From assembly GCA_963736525.1 (NCBI GenBank), contig CAVTPF010000012.1:124001-188000 (forward strand): a DNA stretch of 64,000 nucleotides. The letters are read 5' to 3'. Under the pieces are notes generated by a model. The model did not search any database. It worked only from the letters and a program-made list of their open reading frames with translations, and was not told the origin of the DNA. Position 1 is the stretch's first letter, and every line of letters starts with the position of its first letter. Below are positions 17,465 through 25,130 of the stretch, piece after piece. The position numbers and the translations under genes are program-made. This stretch comes from Bog-473 sp963736525. GTDB taxonomy: Bacteria; Actinomycetota; Acidimicrobiia; Acidimicrobiales; RAAP-2.

Positions 17465-18922
17465 CTACTCGGGAATCAGGTGCCAGCCCGGACGTGCCTT
17501 GGCCTTGTAGATGAACATGTAGTGGAGAAGCAGCTTGATCCAGTGACCGCTCAGGCCGATTTCGCCGAAGGTGTCCTTCAGGCTCCGCCCGGTAGTGGGG
17601 TACTTCACCAGGTCCGGCACGACCGGGTACATGGTCATAGACGCCGCGCTGCCCTTTCGCAGCCCGGACCCGGCCGAGGCGACACACGCCGCCCCCATGT
17701 CCGCCATCGATGCCGTGCGGACCTGCGCCGAGTCGCCGTGCTTGATCATCTCGGCGATGTTCGTGGCAGCCAACTTGCCCATGATCCCCGACGGCATCCC
17801 GGTCCGGGGGGGTGACGGGGTGATCACGGTGCCGCTGGGCGACTTGCGCGGTCGTGAGATCTGGTGGGGTGGGGCGAAGGCGATGCCCACCGCGAAGATG
17901 TTCGGGTAACGGGGCACCTGGTAGGTGCTCGGCCAGTCCTCAGCCCGCCACTCCTCGAACGGTTTGCCCGAGTAGTCCGCATCGACCTTCATGAACCCGT
18001 TGGGGGCGAACAGCTCGTCGGAGATGTCCACCCCGTTTGCGTCGTAGGCGTGGAGATCCACCCCTCGGAACGGCGGGAGCAGCATGGCGAAGTCGAAGGG
18101 CAACGAGTTCGACGAACCGTCCAGTTGCTCGTAGTGAACGACGCTCTCCTCGACGCCTGTCACGTGGGCTCCGGTGATCGCCCGGATCCCACGCTCACGG
18201 AAGAGCGACTCGGTCCATAGCTTGGACGTCGTCTGGAATCCCTGTTGGGTGAAGGTCAGCCCGCCGACGCCGAAGTCACCGAGCTCGTACTCGTTGGTCA
18301 AGTAGACGATGTCGGCCAGGTCACGGACCCCTGCCTGGCGTACCTCGTGCTCCACGTTGAACGTGTACTCGAAGGCCGCTCCCTCGCAGGTGCAGGTCCC
18401 GTGTCCCATCCCGATGACGAGGACCTGACGTTGGCCGTTCTTCATCCTTGCGATCGACTCCTGGAGGGCCGCTGACGCAGCAACGGCGTGGCCCGAGGTG
18501 CACACCGAGTAGGAGTGGCCGTCGGGTCCGAGCCCGGGGGTGGCACCGAAGTTGAGCTTCGGACCGGTGGCGTTGACCAGGTAGTCGTAGTCCAACTCGC
18601 CCGGCTGGCCGGCACGGGCTGGGTCGGTATAGGTGACGTCGATATAGGGCCTTGGCCGCCCAGGCCCGCCCTCGGGGTGGATCGCCGTCGCCAGTGCCTG
18701 ATGGAACTCGATCCCCTTGCGCCTGTAGATGGGTGCGAGCTCGAAGGTCACCTGGTCGGTCTTCATCTTGCCCACCCCGACCCAGATGTTCGACGGGATC
18801 CAATTCCACTTGGAGTTGGGGGTGACCACCACGATCTCGTCGGAGCGCGTGAGCATCCGGGTCAGATGGAGCGCCGCCGTATGACCGGCGATTCCTCCGC
18901 CCAGAACTACGACTCGTGCCAC
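17465..18922 (-). CDS. sqr: Sulfide:quinone oxidoreductase
   Basis: The 485-aa FAD protein starts GTG 18922 with ribosome-binding site GGAGG about 6 bases upstream. The N-terminal Rossmann motif VVVLGGGIAGHTAALHL binds FAD; NATGPKLNFGATPG is the second flavin contact. Cysteines that can serve in the sulfide relay occur in VCTSGH, in GTCTCEG and in GAACVASAG. The C-terminal amphipathic part (GHWIKLLLHYMFIYKAK) suits membrane-surface attachment. It oxidises sulfide to persulfide/polysulfide and passes electrons to quinone. A perfect ATACCC-N4-GGGTAT palindrome lies 35 bases upstream. The downstream 48-aa ORF is probably in the same transcript. Alternative: another NDH-2-like flavoprotein, made less likely by the cysteines and the neighbourhood. 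Confidence 0.88.
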   Translation of the reverse strand: MARVVVLGGGIAGHTAALHLTRMLTRSDEIVVVTPNSKWNWIPSNIWVGVGKMKTDQVTFELAPIYRRKGIEFHQALATAIHPEGGPGRPRPYIDVTYTDPARAGQPGELDYDYLVNATGPKLNFGATPGLGPDGHSYSVCTSGHAVAASAALQESIARMKNGQRQVLVIGMGHGTCTCEGAAFEYTFNVEHEVRQAGVRDLADIVYLTNEYELGDFGVGGLTFTQQGFQTTSKLWTESLFRERGIRAITGAHVTGVEESVVHYEQLDGSSNSLPFDFAMLLPPFRGVDLHAYDANGVDISDELFAPNGFMKVDADYSGKPFEEWRAEDWPSTYQVPRYPNIFAVGIAFAPPHQISRPRKSPSGTVITPSPPRTGMPSGIMGKLAATNIAEMIKHGDSAQVRTASMADMGAACVASAGSGLRKGSAASMTMYPVVPDLVKYPTTGRSLKDTFGEIGLSGHWIKLLLHYMFIYKAKARPGWHLIPE

Positions 18923-18956
18923 GTCAGACCTCCGTCCGTCTCCTCCCAGTCTATCT

Positions 18957-18974
18957 GATACCCCTAGGGGTATC
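18957..18974. promoter_or_regulatory. CsoR/CstR-type operator in front of sulfide:quinone reductase
   Basis: The 18-bp perfect palindrome GATACCCCTAGGGGTATC has half-sites ATACCC and GGGTAT separated by 4 bases. CsoR-family repressors (including CstR, the persulfide sensor) are known to bind G/C-tract palindromes of this kind. The same pattern with identical spacing recurs at 25055-25070 and, imperfectly, at 26467-26482. Confidence 0.75.
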
Positions 18975-18976
18975 AA

Positions 18977-19102
18977 TCACTTCGCCACGTCGGTGCGTCC
19001 GGTCCGGGCGCGCTGCTCTTCGATCGTCCGCATCCGACGTGGGTGAAGGGGACACCAGATGTCGGCGAAGACCTCGATGGCTAAACCCGGCGTTGTGCTC
19101 AT
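18977..19102 (-). pseudogene. N-terminal remnant of a DsbA-family oxidoreductase
   Basis: A good ribosome-binding site (AAAGGCGG) precedes ATG 19102. The 41-aa product LAIEVFADIWCP... ending EEQRARTGRTDV matches the start of actinobacterial DsbA-like/2-hydroxychromene isomerase-like thioredoxin-fold proteins, but the segment after IWCP is out of frame. A neighbouring frame restores F-T-H-V-G. The remaining ~180 residues are missing. The frame ends 2 bases before the SQR operator palindrome, so a deletion has joined this gene start to the SQR promoter. Confidence 0.6.
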
Positions 19103-19175
19103 GCTGCCGCCTTTCGAATCAGTGAGCGACGGCGGATCCGGCGCAGCGGCCCCGTCGCGCCCACTTGGTGGGCAG

Positions 19176-19391
19176 TCAGCTCGCCCGAACGGCCCTGCCG
19201 CTGAGTGGCTGCCCGAAGAGGACGTTGAACAGGCAGATGTCGAGTGCGCCGGCAGCGAGTGGGACCAGGCCAACGACGTCGAGGGCCCACCAACCTCCGC
19301 CGAGGGTCCCACCGGCGACGATCAGTGCCACACCGGCAATGACCCTGATGCTCCGGCCCGCGGTTGATGCCATGAACTTGGATAATCCCAT
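19176..19391 (-). CDS. DUF2892 (YgaP-like) small membrane protein
   Basis: The 71-aa protein starts ATG 19391 with AAGGAG about 8 bases upstream. It has two hydrophobic helices (SIRVIAGVALIVAGGTLGG, then LDVVGLVPLAAGALDICLF) and ends LFGQPLSGR, as in DUF2892 proteins, which occur alone or fused to rhodanese in sulfur-handling operons. One Cys sits in the second helix (DICLFN). A role in membrane-associated sulfur transfer is inferred from genomic context only. Confidence 0.8.
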   Translation of the reverse strand: MGLSKFMASTAGRSIRVIAGVALIVAGGTLGGGWWALDVVGLVPLAAGALDICLFNVLFGQPLSGRAVRAS

Positions 19392-19444
19392 GAGTGCTGC
19401 TCCTTCTCTCTTGATTCCTTCCTTCATTGCTGTGGCTCTTCTGC

Positions 19445-19713
19445 TTATGCCAACTTGGTGAACAGCCGCTGGACCTCGTCGAGCGGATATCCGGACTCCG
19501 CGGCCTCCTCGGGATGCTGGACGCAGTAGGTCAGCCCACTGGCGATCAGTCGAAAGCCGACCTGCTCGAGTGCCTTGGTTGCAGCACTCAGCTGGCTGAC
19601 GATGTCGCGACACTCACGGCCTTCGGACAGCATCGTCTCCACGGCGTGCACCTGCCCCCCGCGCGCCTTAACCGCAAGCAAAGGTCCTCGACCACCTCGT
19701 CGGGTAGTTGCAT
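19445..19713 (-). pseudogene. CsoR/CstR-type repressor gene with a single-base frameshift
   Basis: ATG 19713 has ribosome-binding site AAGGAG and begins MQLPDEVVEDLCLRLRR. The continuation GGQVHAVETMLSEGRECRD and the whole helical domain lie in another frame. The break is at a run of six C's (19655-19660, G-run on the coding strand). Adding one base would give a full ~89-residue protein that aligns with the intact copy at 23576-23845, including both cysteines. A TTG start inside would give only a 78-aa product without the first helix. It is either a real pseudogene, a slippage-prone tract, or a sequence error in a homopolymer. Confidence 0.7.
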
Positions 19714-19767
19714 GACCGCTCCTTCTTCATCGTCGTAGGCGACCTCGTCAGCTGGTCTAAACCCCGG

Positions 19768-20868
19768 TCAGTGGGAGAACTTCACCTTGGGCAGGATCCG
19801 CCCGAGCCACTTCGGCTGGTGCCAAGCCCCGTGCCCGCCCAACCGCAGCACGACCGGGAGCACGACCAGGCGCACCACCAGGGCGTCGAGCGCGACGGCG
19901 ATGGCCAGGATCACACCCATCTCCTTGGGGGCCAGGGGTCCCGAGAGGGCAAAGGTCAGGAACACGGCGATCATGACCGCGGCCGCCGAAAGCACGACCC
20001 GTCCCGAGGTGCGCATCGACCCGACCATGGCGTGCTCGGGGTCCGGGTGCGTCTCGTAGCGCTCCTTGGCGGCCGACAGCATGAACAGGGTGTAGTCCAT
20101 GGCCACGCCGAACACCATGGCCCCGAAGAACAGTGGGGCCCAGGCGTCGATGAAGCCCTGGGGCTGGAATCCGAGCAGTCCGGACAGGTAGCCGTCTTGG
20201 AAGATGAGCCGGCCGATGCCGAAGGCCCCCGCCACGGACAGGGCCGTGATCAGCACGCCGAGCGCGGCGATTAGCGGGGCACCGAGAGCGATGAGCAGCA
20301 GCAGGAACCCGAGGAGGCCCAGGATGGCGAGGACGATCGGCGTGTACGACGCCAGCGTCTGCTGGAGGTCGTGGTTCTCCGCCGCTGCCCCGCCGACCAG
20401 CGTCCCGGCCGGCAGCACCTGGCGGAGGCGGTCGATGGTCGTACCGGTCGTGGTCGTCGAGGGCCCGGTGGTCGGGACCACCTGGTCGATGGTCCACCCG
20501 GCGTTGGTCGGCCCCGGGACGACGCCGGCCACTCCGGGTGCGTGGGCGAGGGTGGAAAGGGCGCGGCCCTGTTCTCCCTCGGGGACAACCACCTGGAGGG
20601 TGCCGGGAGCGCCGGGGCCGAAGGCACTGGTCACCTGGTCGTAGCCGACTCGGGCGTTGGCGCTGGCCGGCACGATGGTGATCGAGGGCATGTTGGTCCG
20701 CATCCCGATGATCGGCGCGGCGGCCAGGAGCAGTAGGACCAGAGCCGCCGCACCCGCTGGGAACGGATGGCGCCACAGGAAGTTGCCCCAGCGGTGCAGG
20801 ATCCGATCGAGCGAGCCGTCCCCCAGCCGCGCGGAAAATGGACTATCGCCTCTGTCTGACCAGGACAA
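19768..20868 (-). pseudogene. C-terminal half of an MMPL/RND-family membrane transporter
   Basis: The 366-aa frame begins at TTG directly after an in-frame TGA. It starts in what is normally the middle of an MMPL protein: WGNFLWRHPFPAG, a helix, then GMRTNMPSITIVPASANARVGYDQ of the second extracytoplasmic domain. The complete second set of about six membrane helices follows, including the typical GVAMDYTLFMLSAAKERYE. Family members are about 700 residues, so the N-terminal half is missing. A divergent gene starts at 20888, which confirms that no room is left for it. It could still make a half-transporter, but there is no good ribosome-binding site. Confidence 0.75.
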
Positions 20869-20887
20869 CGATCAGGAAGGTTGATCC

Positions 20888-21271
20888 ATGGGACACGCAC
20901 ACGATGTCATCGACGACCTCCGGGGCCCCACCCGGTCGCTACGCCAAGCGGCCCCTGCAGCGTGGGAGGGATTCACCAAACTGCACGGTGCGGCCGTGGC
21001 CGACGGCATGCTTCCCGGACGAGTGAAAGAGCTCATGGCGCTCGCCATCGCTGTGGTCAAGGCGTGCGACGGTTGCATCGCCTATCACGCCAAGGCGGCC
21101 GCACAGCAGGGGGCGACTTCCGAGGAGGTCGCCGAGGCGCTCTCGGTGGCCCTGTTGATGGACGGGGGGACCGCCACCGTCTACGGCCCCCGGGCCTGGG
21201 CCGCCTTCGAGGAGTTTGCATGCCCAGTGGCATCTGCCGCGCAACGATCGGCTGCTGATTACGAAGCCTGA
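20888..21271 (+). CDS. Carboxymuconolactone decarboxylase/AhpD-like protein
   Basis: The 127-aa protein starts ATG with AGGAAGG 7 bases upstream. The AhpD core motif is present, KACDGCIAYHAKAAAQQGAT (CxxC plus downstream His), which in AhpD relatives is a thiol-disulfide and peroxidase-reducing centre. It probably acts as a small oligomeric thiol oxidoreductase. It opens a plus-strand group with the MshC-like ligase, divergent from the truncated MMPL gene. Involvement in redox handling of sulfur species is inferred from neighbours. Confidence 0.87.
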   Translation: MGHAHDVIDDLRGPTRSLRQAAPAAWEGFTKLHGAAVADGMLPGRVKELMALAIAVVKACDGCIAYHAKAAAQQGATSEEVAEALSVALLMDGGTATVYGPRAWAAFEEFACPVASAAQRSAADYEA

Positions 21272-21338
21272 CACGCGGACAGTTGCTCGGGACGATCAAG
21301 ATAGTTTGACGCCCATGGAGAAAGGATCTCTGAACACC

Positions 21339-22484
21339 ATGGAATGGGACGACAAGGAGGCGCAGGGCGTCGTGCAGATCGGCGGCGTCCGGTTGCCCCT
21401 CATGGGCACGGGACGGATCTACATCTGCGGCATCACCCCGTACGACACCACACACCTGGGTCATGCGGCCACATTCGTGTGGGCCGACATGGCCGCCCGG
21501 GTCCTGCGCCTGACCGGGCACCCGGTGGACGTGTGCCGCAACATCACCGATGTCGACGACCATCTGCTCGTCCAGGCCAAGGAGCGGGGCGTGCCATGGA
21601 AGTCTTTGGCGACCCAACAGTCCTACCGCTTCGAGCATGACATGGATCTCTTGGGCATCTCTCGACCGGCGTTCGAGCCCCGCAGCCATGACCACGTCGA
21701 CGGCGTCATCGCCTTGGCCGTCGAGCTCCTGGTCCGCGGGGTCGCCTACGAGCGCAACGGATCGGTCTACTTCCGCGGTGGTGCGGTCCACCAGACAGCG
21801 GGACTGAGCCGCGAGAGGGCGATATCGCTGGCGGCCGAACGCGGCGGCCACCCCGACGACCCGAACAAGGACGATCCGCTCGATGCCGCGCTGTGGGTGC
21901 GCTCCATCGGCGACGAGCCGGCCTGGCCGAGCCCGTGGGGTGCGGGGCGGCCCGGCTGGCACGCGGAGTGCACGGCCATGGCCCTCACGACCTTCGGGGC
22001 TACGGTGGACCTGCACGCCGGTGGCGCCGATCTGGCGTTCCCGCACCACGCCTATGAAGCCGCCCAGGCCGAGGCCTTCACCGGGGTGCGGCCCTTCGCC
22101 CGCTCCTGGATGCACGTCGGCACCGTGATGGTGGACGGCCAGAAGATGGCCAAGTCGACCGGCAACCTGGTGTTCGTCCATGACCTGCTCGAACGCCGGC
22201 CCGCAGCCGCGATCCGTTACCTGATCTTGTCGCGGCCGTGGCACGAATCCTGGGAGTTCACCGAGTCCGAACTCGACCGGGCCGAGCACGAGCTCGAGGA
22301 ACTTCGGGTCCTCGAGACGAAGCCGGGAGGATCCTCCGCGGCGGTCGAGGAAGTGCAGCGGGCCATGTTCGAGAACCTGGACCTCCCACGGGCCCTGGCC
22401 GTCGCCAAGGAGGCGCACGGAGCGGTACTGCACGACCTCACGCGTCTCTTGGGACTGCAATACGTCGAACGACTCCCATGGTGA
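21339..22484 (+). CDS. mshC: MshC-like cysteine ligase (mycothiol biosynthesis type)
   Basis: The protein is about 381 aa from ATG 21339; an alternative ATG at 21315 has no ribosome-binding site. It belongs to the cysteinyl-tRNA-synthetase fold, but the first signature reads CGITPYDTTHLGHA, the MshC form (CysS has CGPTVYD..HIGH). Zn-site residues occur in ICGITP, WHAECTAMA and PHHAYEAAQAE. The second signature is KMAKSTGNLVFV: the KMSKS Ser is Ala, and GNLVFV is again MshC-like. It lacks the CysS anticodon-binding tail. It would attach cysteine to GlcN-inositol in mycothiol synthesis. Placement among sulfide and persulfide genes is notable. A cysteine-activating paralogue with another acceptor is the main alternative. 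Confidence 0.72.
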   Translation: MEWDDKEAQGVVQIGGVRLPLMGTGRIYICGITPYDTTHLGHAATFVWADMAARVLRLTGHPVDVCRNITDVDDHLLVQAKERGVPWKSLATQQSYRFEHDMDLLGISRPAFEPRSHDHVDGVIALAVELLVRGVAYERNGSVYFRGGAVHQTAGLSRERAISLAAERGGHPDDPNKDDPLDAALWVRSIGDEPAWPSPWGAGRPGWHAECTAMALTTFGATVDLHAGGADLAFPHHAYEAAQAEAFTGVRPFARSWMHVGTVMVDGQKMAKSTGNLVFVHDLLERRPAAAIRYLILSRPWHESWEFTESELDRAEHELEELRVLETKPGGSSAAVEEVQRAMFENLDLPRALAVAKEAHGAVLHDLTRLLGLQYVERLPW

Positions 22485-22496
22485 CCGACCACGAGA

Positions 22497-22970
22497 ATGA
22501 GCCGGATGCCTGAGTCGCCTGACCACGAATTGACAGGACCGCTCCCGGAGGCTGAGTACCGGGCGATCTTCCAGAAGGTGCCCCGGCTCACCGTCGAGGT
22601 CGTCGTCCGCTCGGAACTGGGCGTGCTGCTGGCCCGTCGGATCGGCGGCCCGTGCGACGGCCTGTGGAACCTGCCCGGTGGGACCGTCAGGTTCGCCGAG
22701 CCGCTGACCCATGCCGTCCGCCGGGTCGCGCTCGACGAGATCGGCGCGCAGGTCGCCATCGACGACTTCCTCGGCTACATCGAATACCCGAGTCACGCCC
22801 GACGGGGTCTCGACTGGCCCGTCGGCCTGGCGTTCCGCACCCACCTGGCCCCTCCAGAGGGCCTTGCGCTCGCAACCGTGCCAGACCGACTCGACTGGTT
22901 CTCAAAACTCCCCGACGAGATGCACGCCGAGCAACGGACCTTCCTGCGGGCGCACGGTCTCGCCGGCTGA
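22497..22970 (+). CDS. Nudix-like hydrolase with a degenerate Nudix box
   Basis: The 157-aa protein shows a Nudix fold (VEVVVRSELGVLLARRIG; LWNLPGGTVRFAEPLTHAV). The Nudix box GX5EX7REUXEEXGU is imperfect: Glu after GX5 is present, but the RE pair is R-V, and the first Glu of the EE pair is Asp. Metal binding is therefore doubtful or altered. GDP-mannose hydrolase-like Nudix proteins also have modified boxes. It is 12 bases after the MshC-like gene and likely co-transcribed. It converges on the DUF302 gene with only 16 bases between stops. Confidence 0.78.
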   Translation: MSRMPESPDHELTGPLPEAEYRAIFQKVPRLTVEVVVRSELGVLLARRIGGPCDGLWNLPGGTVRFAEPLTHAVRRVALDEIGAQVAIDDFLGYIEYPSHARRGLDWPVGLAFRTHLAPPEGLALATVPDRLDWFSKLPDEMHAEQRTFLRAHGLAG

Positions 22971-22986
22971 GGTGCCGAGCTTGCCC

Positions 22987-23376
22987 TTACCCGGTGACGA
23001 CGTCGTCCAACGACCCAAGGGCCGTCTCCAGGCGATGCGCGGCTTCGGCGGCGAGCTCGGCGAAGGCCGGTTCGTCCATGAGCTCGCGTGGATCAGCGAT
23101 CGAGATGGAGGTGCGAGGGCCGTCCCCGCGCAGCACGACGTTGCACGGCAGCACGAGCGCGACCGTCGGATCGAGCTCCAGGGCCCGATGGGCCAGCGCC
23201 GGGTTGCACGCGCCGAGGATCTTGAGGGGCGGACCGATGACCCCGAGCTTCGCCTCGAAAGTGGCGGCCACATCGATCTCGGTGAGGACGCCGAAGCCCT
23301 GGGAAGCCAGCGCCACCCGCACCGCACCCTCGGCGCGCTCGATGGGTTGGTTGACGACGGCGTCGAGAGAACGCAT
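22987..23376 (-). CDS. DUF302 domain protein
   Basis: The 129-aa protein carries the DUF302 pattern: AVRVALASQGFGVLTEIDVAATF, then LGACNPALAHRALELDPTVALVLPCNV and SIADPRELM. The conserved Cys in LGACNP is present. DUF302 proteins are small cytosolic alpha/beta domains found beside sulfur oxidation and thiosulfate genes; the biochemistry is not established. It lies last in a minus-strand run, persulfide dioxygenase, CstR-type repressor, small ORF, then DUF302, so it is probably in the persulfide-induced transcript. Confidence 0.87.
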   Translation of the reverse strand: MRSLDAVVNQPIERAEGAVRVALASQGFGVLTEIDVAATFEAKLGVIGPPLKILGACNPALAHRALELDPTVALVLPCNVVLRGDGPRTSISIADPRELMDEPAFAELAAEAAHRLETALGSLDDVVTG

Positions 23377-23387
23377 CGGTGCCCGCC

Positions 23388-23561
23388 TCAGCCCGACGCG
23401 AGGCCCAGCTCGCCGTCGATCTGGCGCAGAGGTTTGGCGTCGGTGCGCGCGGCCGCCGCCATATCGTCACGGAACGAGGCGATGGTCGGGACTCCCTGGG
23501 CGTCGTCGGGCAAGGTGAACTGCCCCGTGTCCTCGGTGATCGCGATGGTGACGGTGCACAT
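23388..23561 (-). CDS. Putative 57-aa protein between the CstR-type repressor and DUF302
   Basis: The frame begins ATG 23561, 14 bases after the repressor stop, and ends 11 bases before the DUF302 start, so it fits the operon tightly. The product starts MCTVTIAITEDTGQFTL and has an Asp/Ala-rich C-terminus. The ribosome-binding site is weak. It might be a genuine small protein or a remnant. No family is recognised. Confidence 0.4.
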   Translation of the reverse strand: MCTVTIAITEDTGQFTLPDDAQGVPTIASFRDDMAAAARTDAKPLRQIDGELGLASG

Positions 23562-23575
23562 AGCGGCGCTGACTC

Positions 23576-23845
23576 TCAGGCGAGCTTCATGAACATCTTC
23601 TGGACGGCGTCGATCGGGTAGCCGTCGGCCTCGGCTTCGTCCGGGTTCTCGAGGCAATAGGTGAGGCCGGCTGCGACCAAGCGGAACCCGGCCTGCTCGA
23701 GCGCCTTGGTGGCGGCCGACAACTGGATCACGACGTCGCGGCACTCGCGACCCTCGTCGAGCATCCGCTCGACGCCCTGGACTTGCCCGACTACACGGTG
23801 CAGCCGCTTGCGGACATCCTCGATGACATCCTCGGGAAGTTCCAT
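23576..23845 (-). CDS. CsoR/CstR-family persulfide-type repressor
   Basis: The 89-aa all-helical protein starts ATG 23845 with AGGAGAAACG upstream. It has the CsoR-family core (KRLHRVVGQVQGVERMLDEG) and two cysteines, Cys35 (GRECRD) and Cys64 (GLTYCLEN). Copper-sensing CsoR needs a His four residues before the second Cys; here that position is Gly60, so Cu(I) sensing is unlikely. The two-Cys pattern is that of CstR, which reacts with persulfide and releases DNA. It lies between persulfide dioxygenase and DUF302, and matching palindromes precede sqr and the dioxygenase/rhodanese pair. It is the likely regulator of the regulon. Confidence 0.88.
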   Translation of the reverse strand: MELPEDVIEDVRKRLHRVVGQVQGVERMLDEGRECRDVVIQLSAATKALEQAGFRLVAAGLTYCLENPDEAEADGYPIDAVQKMFMKLA

Positions 23846-23905
23846 CGTTTCTCCTGTCCTTGCGTGTGTGGCGAACTCTGCGGCCGGATCTGTGACCCTC
23901 GTCAC

Positions 23906-24997
23906 TCAGGCCGAGACCGAGCAGCGGTTGGGACCCAGCTCGAGTTGGCGCAACGCAGCGAGCGGCGCGTCCGACCGGCCCATGTTGGCCTGGATGATCT
24001 CCACGTAGTTCGGGGGACGCGGCGCGGATCGGGCCGTTGCCCAGGAGACGAACTTCTCCTCGTCGTAGGACAGAGGCGCAAGAGCTTGGCGCAGCTCGCC
24101 CAGGGTCGCGCCGACCGGCCGGTCCGGCTGGACGACGACGTCGTCGCCGTAGTGGCCGGGGAGGACCAGAGCGTCGTCGGGCAGGGCCAGGACCTTCTCG
24201 TGGAGCGAGCGGTACAGGTTGTGAGCAAACTCCTCGGCCCGTTCGGCGAGGTCCGGCCGACCGACACTGTCGACGAACAGGGTGTCACCCGACAGCACGA
24301 AACGGTCGGCGACGACGTAGATCGACGAACCACGGGTGTGGCCCGGGGTGTGGATGGCCGCCACTTGGAACGTGACACCGCCGGGGAGCTCGAAGCGGTC
24401 CTCTTCGCCGAGCGGCTCGTAGGCAAACTCGAACAGGTCGGCCGGGTTCAGATGCAAGTACGCATCCGCGGCCTCGGCCAGTTGGCGAGCGCCACTCAAG
24501 TGATCAGCATGGAGGTGGGTGTCGAAGACGCGGGTGATCCGCCACCCGTGTTCGTCGGCCAGTCGGGAGTACACCTCCGTATCGACGGACGGGTCGACGA
24601 CGAACGCCTGGTCCCCTGCCCCGACCAGGTAGGACAAGCACCCTTTGCCGCGCCGACGCACCTGGACGACCCGCACGTCGTCGAGCTCGAGGGTCACCGC
24701 GTCGTAGGTTGTGGCCCACCCAACCATGCCGCCGGCGAGGTTGGCGACCTTCCTCCCGGTGCGGCTCAGTATCTCCGCCGCTGACGACGAACGACTCCCC
24801 GTGGCGCACACGGTGACCACTTCACGATCGGCCGGAACCTCCGAGACGCGCCCGGCGAGCTCGCCCAGAGGGATGTTGACGGAGGATGGGATGGACCAGG
24901 CTGCGAACTCGACGGGCTCTCGCACATCCACCACGAAGGGCTCGTCTGACGTGCCCAGTCTGGCGGCCAACTCGGCCGGTTCGGCGTCTCGGTACAT
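23906..24997 (-). CDS. Rhodanese-persulfide dioxygenase fusion (MBL fold)
   Basis: The 363-aa protein starts ATG 24997 (GAGGAG upstream); longer in-frame starts run through the operator region and are rejected. Residues 1-105 are a rhodanese domain with active loop VCATGSRSS. Residues 115-363 are an ETHE1-like MBL domain: THLHADHLSG, IHTPGHTRGSS, LSGDTLFVDSVGRPD and LPGHYGD supply the iron ligands and the second-sphere Asp. It would oxidise glutathione- or mycothiol-type persulfide to sulfite and exchange sulfane sulfur. In Staphylococcus CstB the dioxygenase precedes the rhodanese; here the order is reversed. It is divergent from a single-domain rhodanese across a shared operator. Confidence 0.88.
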   Translation of the reverse strand: MYRDAEPAELAARLGTSDEPFVVDVREPVEFAAWSIPSSVNIPLGELAGRVSEVPADREVVTVCATGSRSSSAAEILSRTGRKVANLAGGMVGWATTYDAVTLELDDVRVVQVRRRGKGCLSYLVGAGDQAFVVDPSVDTEVYSRLADEHGWRITRVFDTHLHADHLSGARQLAEAADAYLHLNPADLFEFAYEPLGEEDRFELPGGVTFQVAAIHTPGHTRGSSIYVVADRFVLSGDTLFVDSVGRPDLAERAEEFAHNLYRSLHEKVLALPDDALVLPGHYGDDVVVQPDRPVGATLGELRQALAPLSYDEEKFVSWATARSAPRPPNYVEIIQANMGRSDAPLAALRQLELGPNRCSVSA

Positions 24998-25054
24998 CGC
25001 CTCGCTCCTCGGTGGCTCAACCGGCCACATTTCGTCTGTGACGCAGTATAGCGA

Positions 25055-25070
25055 ATACCCAAGGGGGTAT
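25055..25070. promoter_or_regulatory. CsoR/CstR-type operator in the divergent dioxygenase/rhodanese promoter
   Basis: ATACCC-AAGG-GGGTAT has the same half-sites and 4-base spacing as the palindrome before sqr. It lies 57 bases upstream of the dioxygenase start and 60 bases upstream of the rhodanese start, so one site can control both directions. Confidence 0.75.
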
Positions 25071-25130
25071 ATTCGGGGAGGGACAAATTCCGGGTATCCG
25101 AAAAAGGTTGCTTGGACGTCGGGAGGTCGC

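Noticed and set aside
22780..22795. ATACCC half-site in the Nudix gene
   Set aside because: Inside coding sequence, with no GGGTAT partner at the 4-base spacing.
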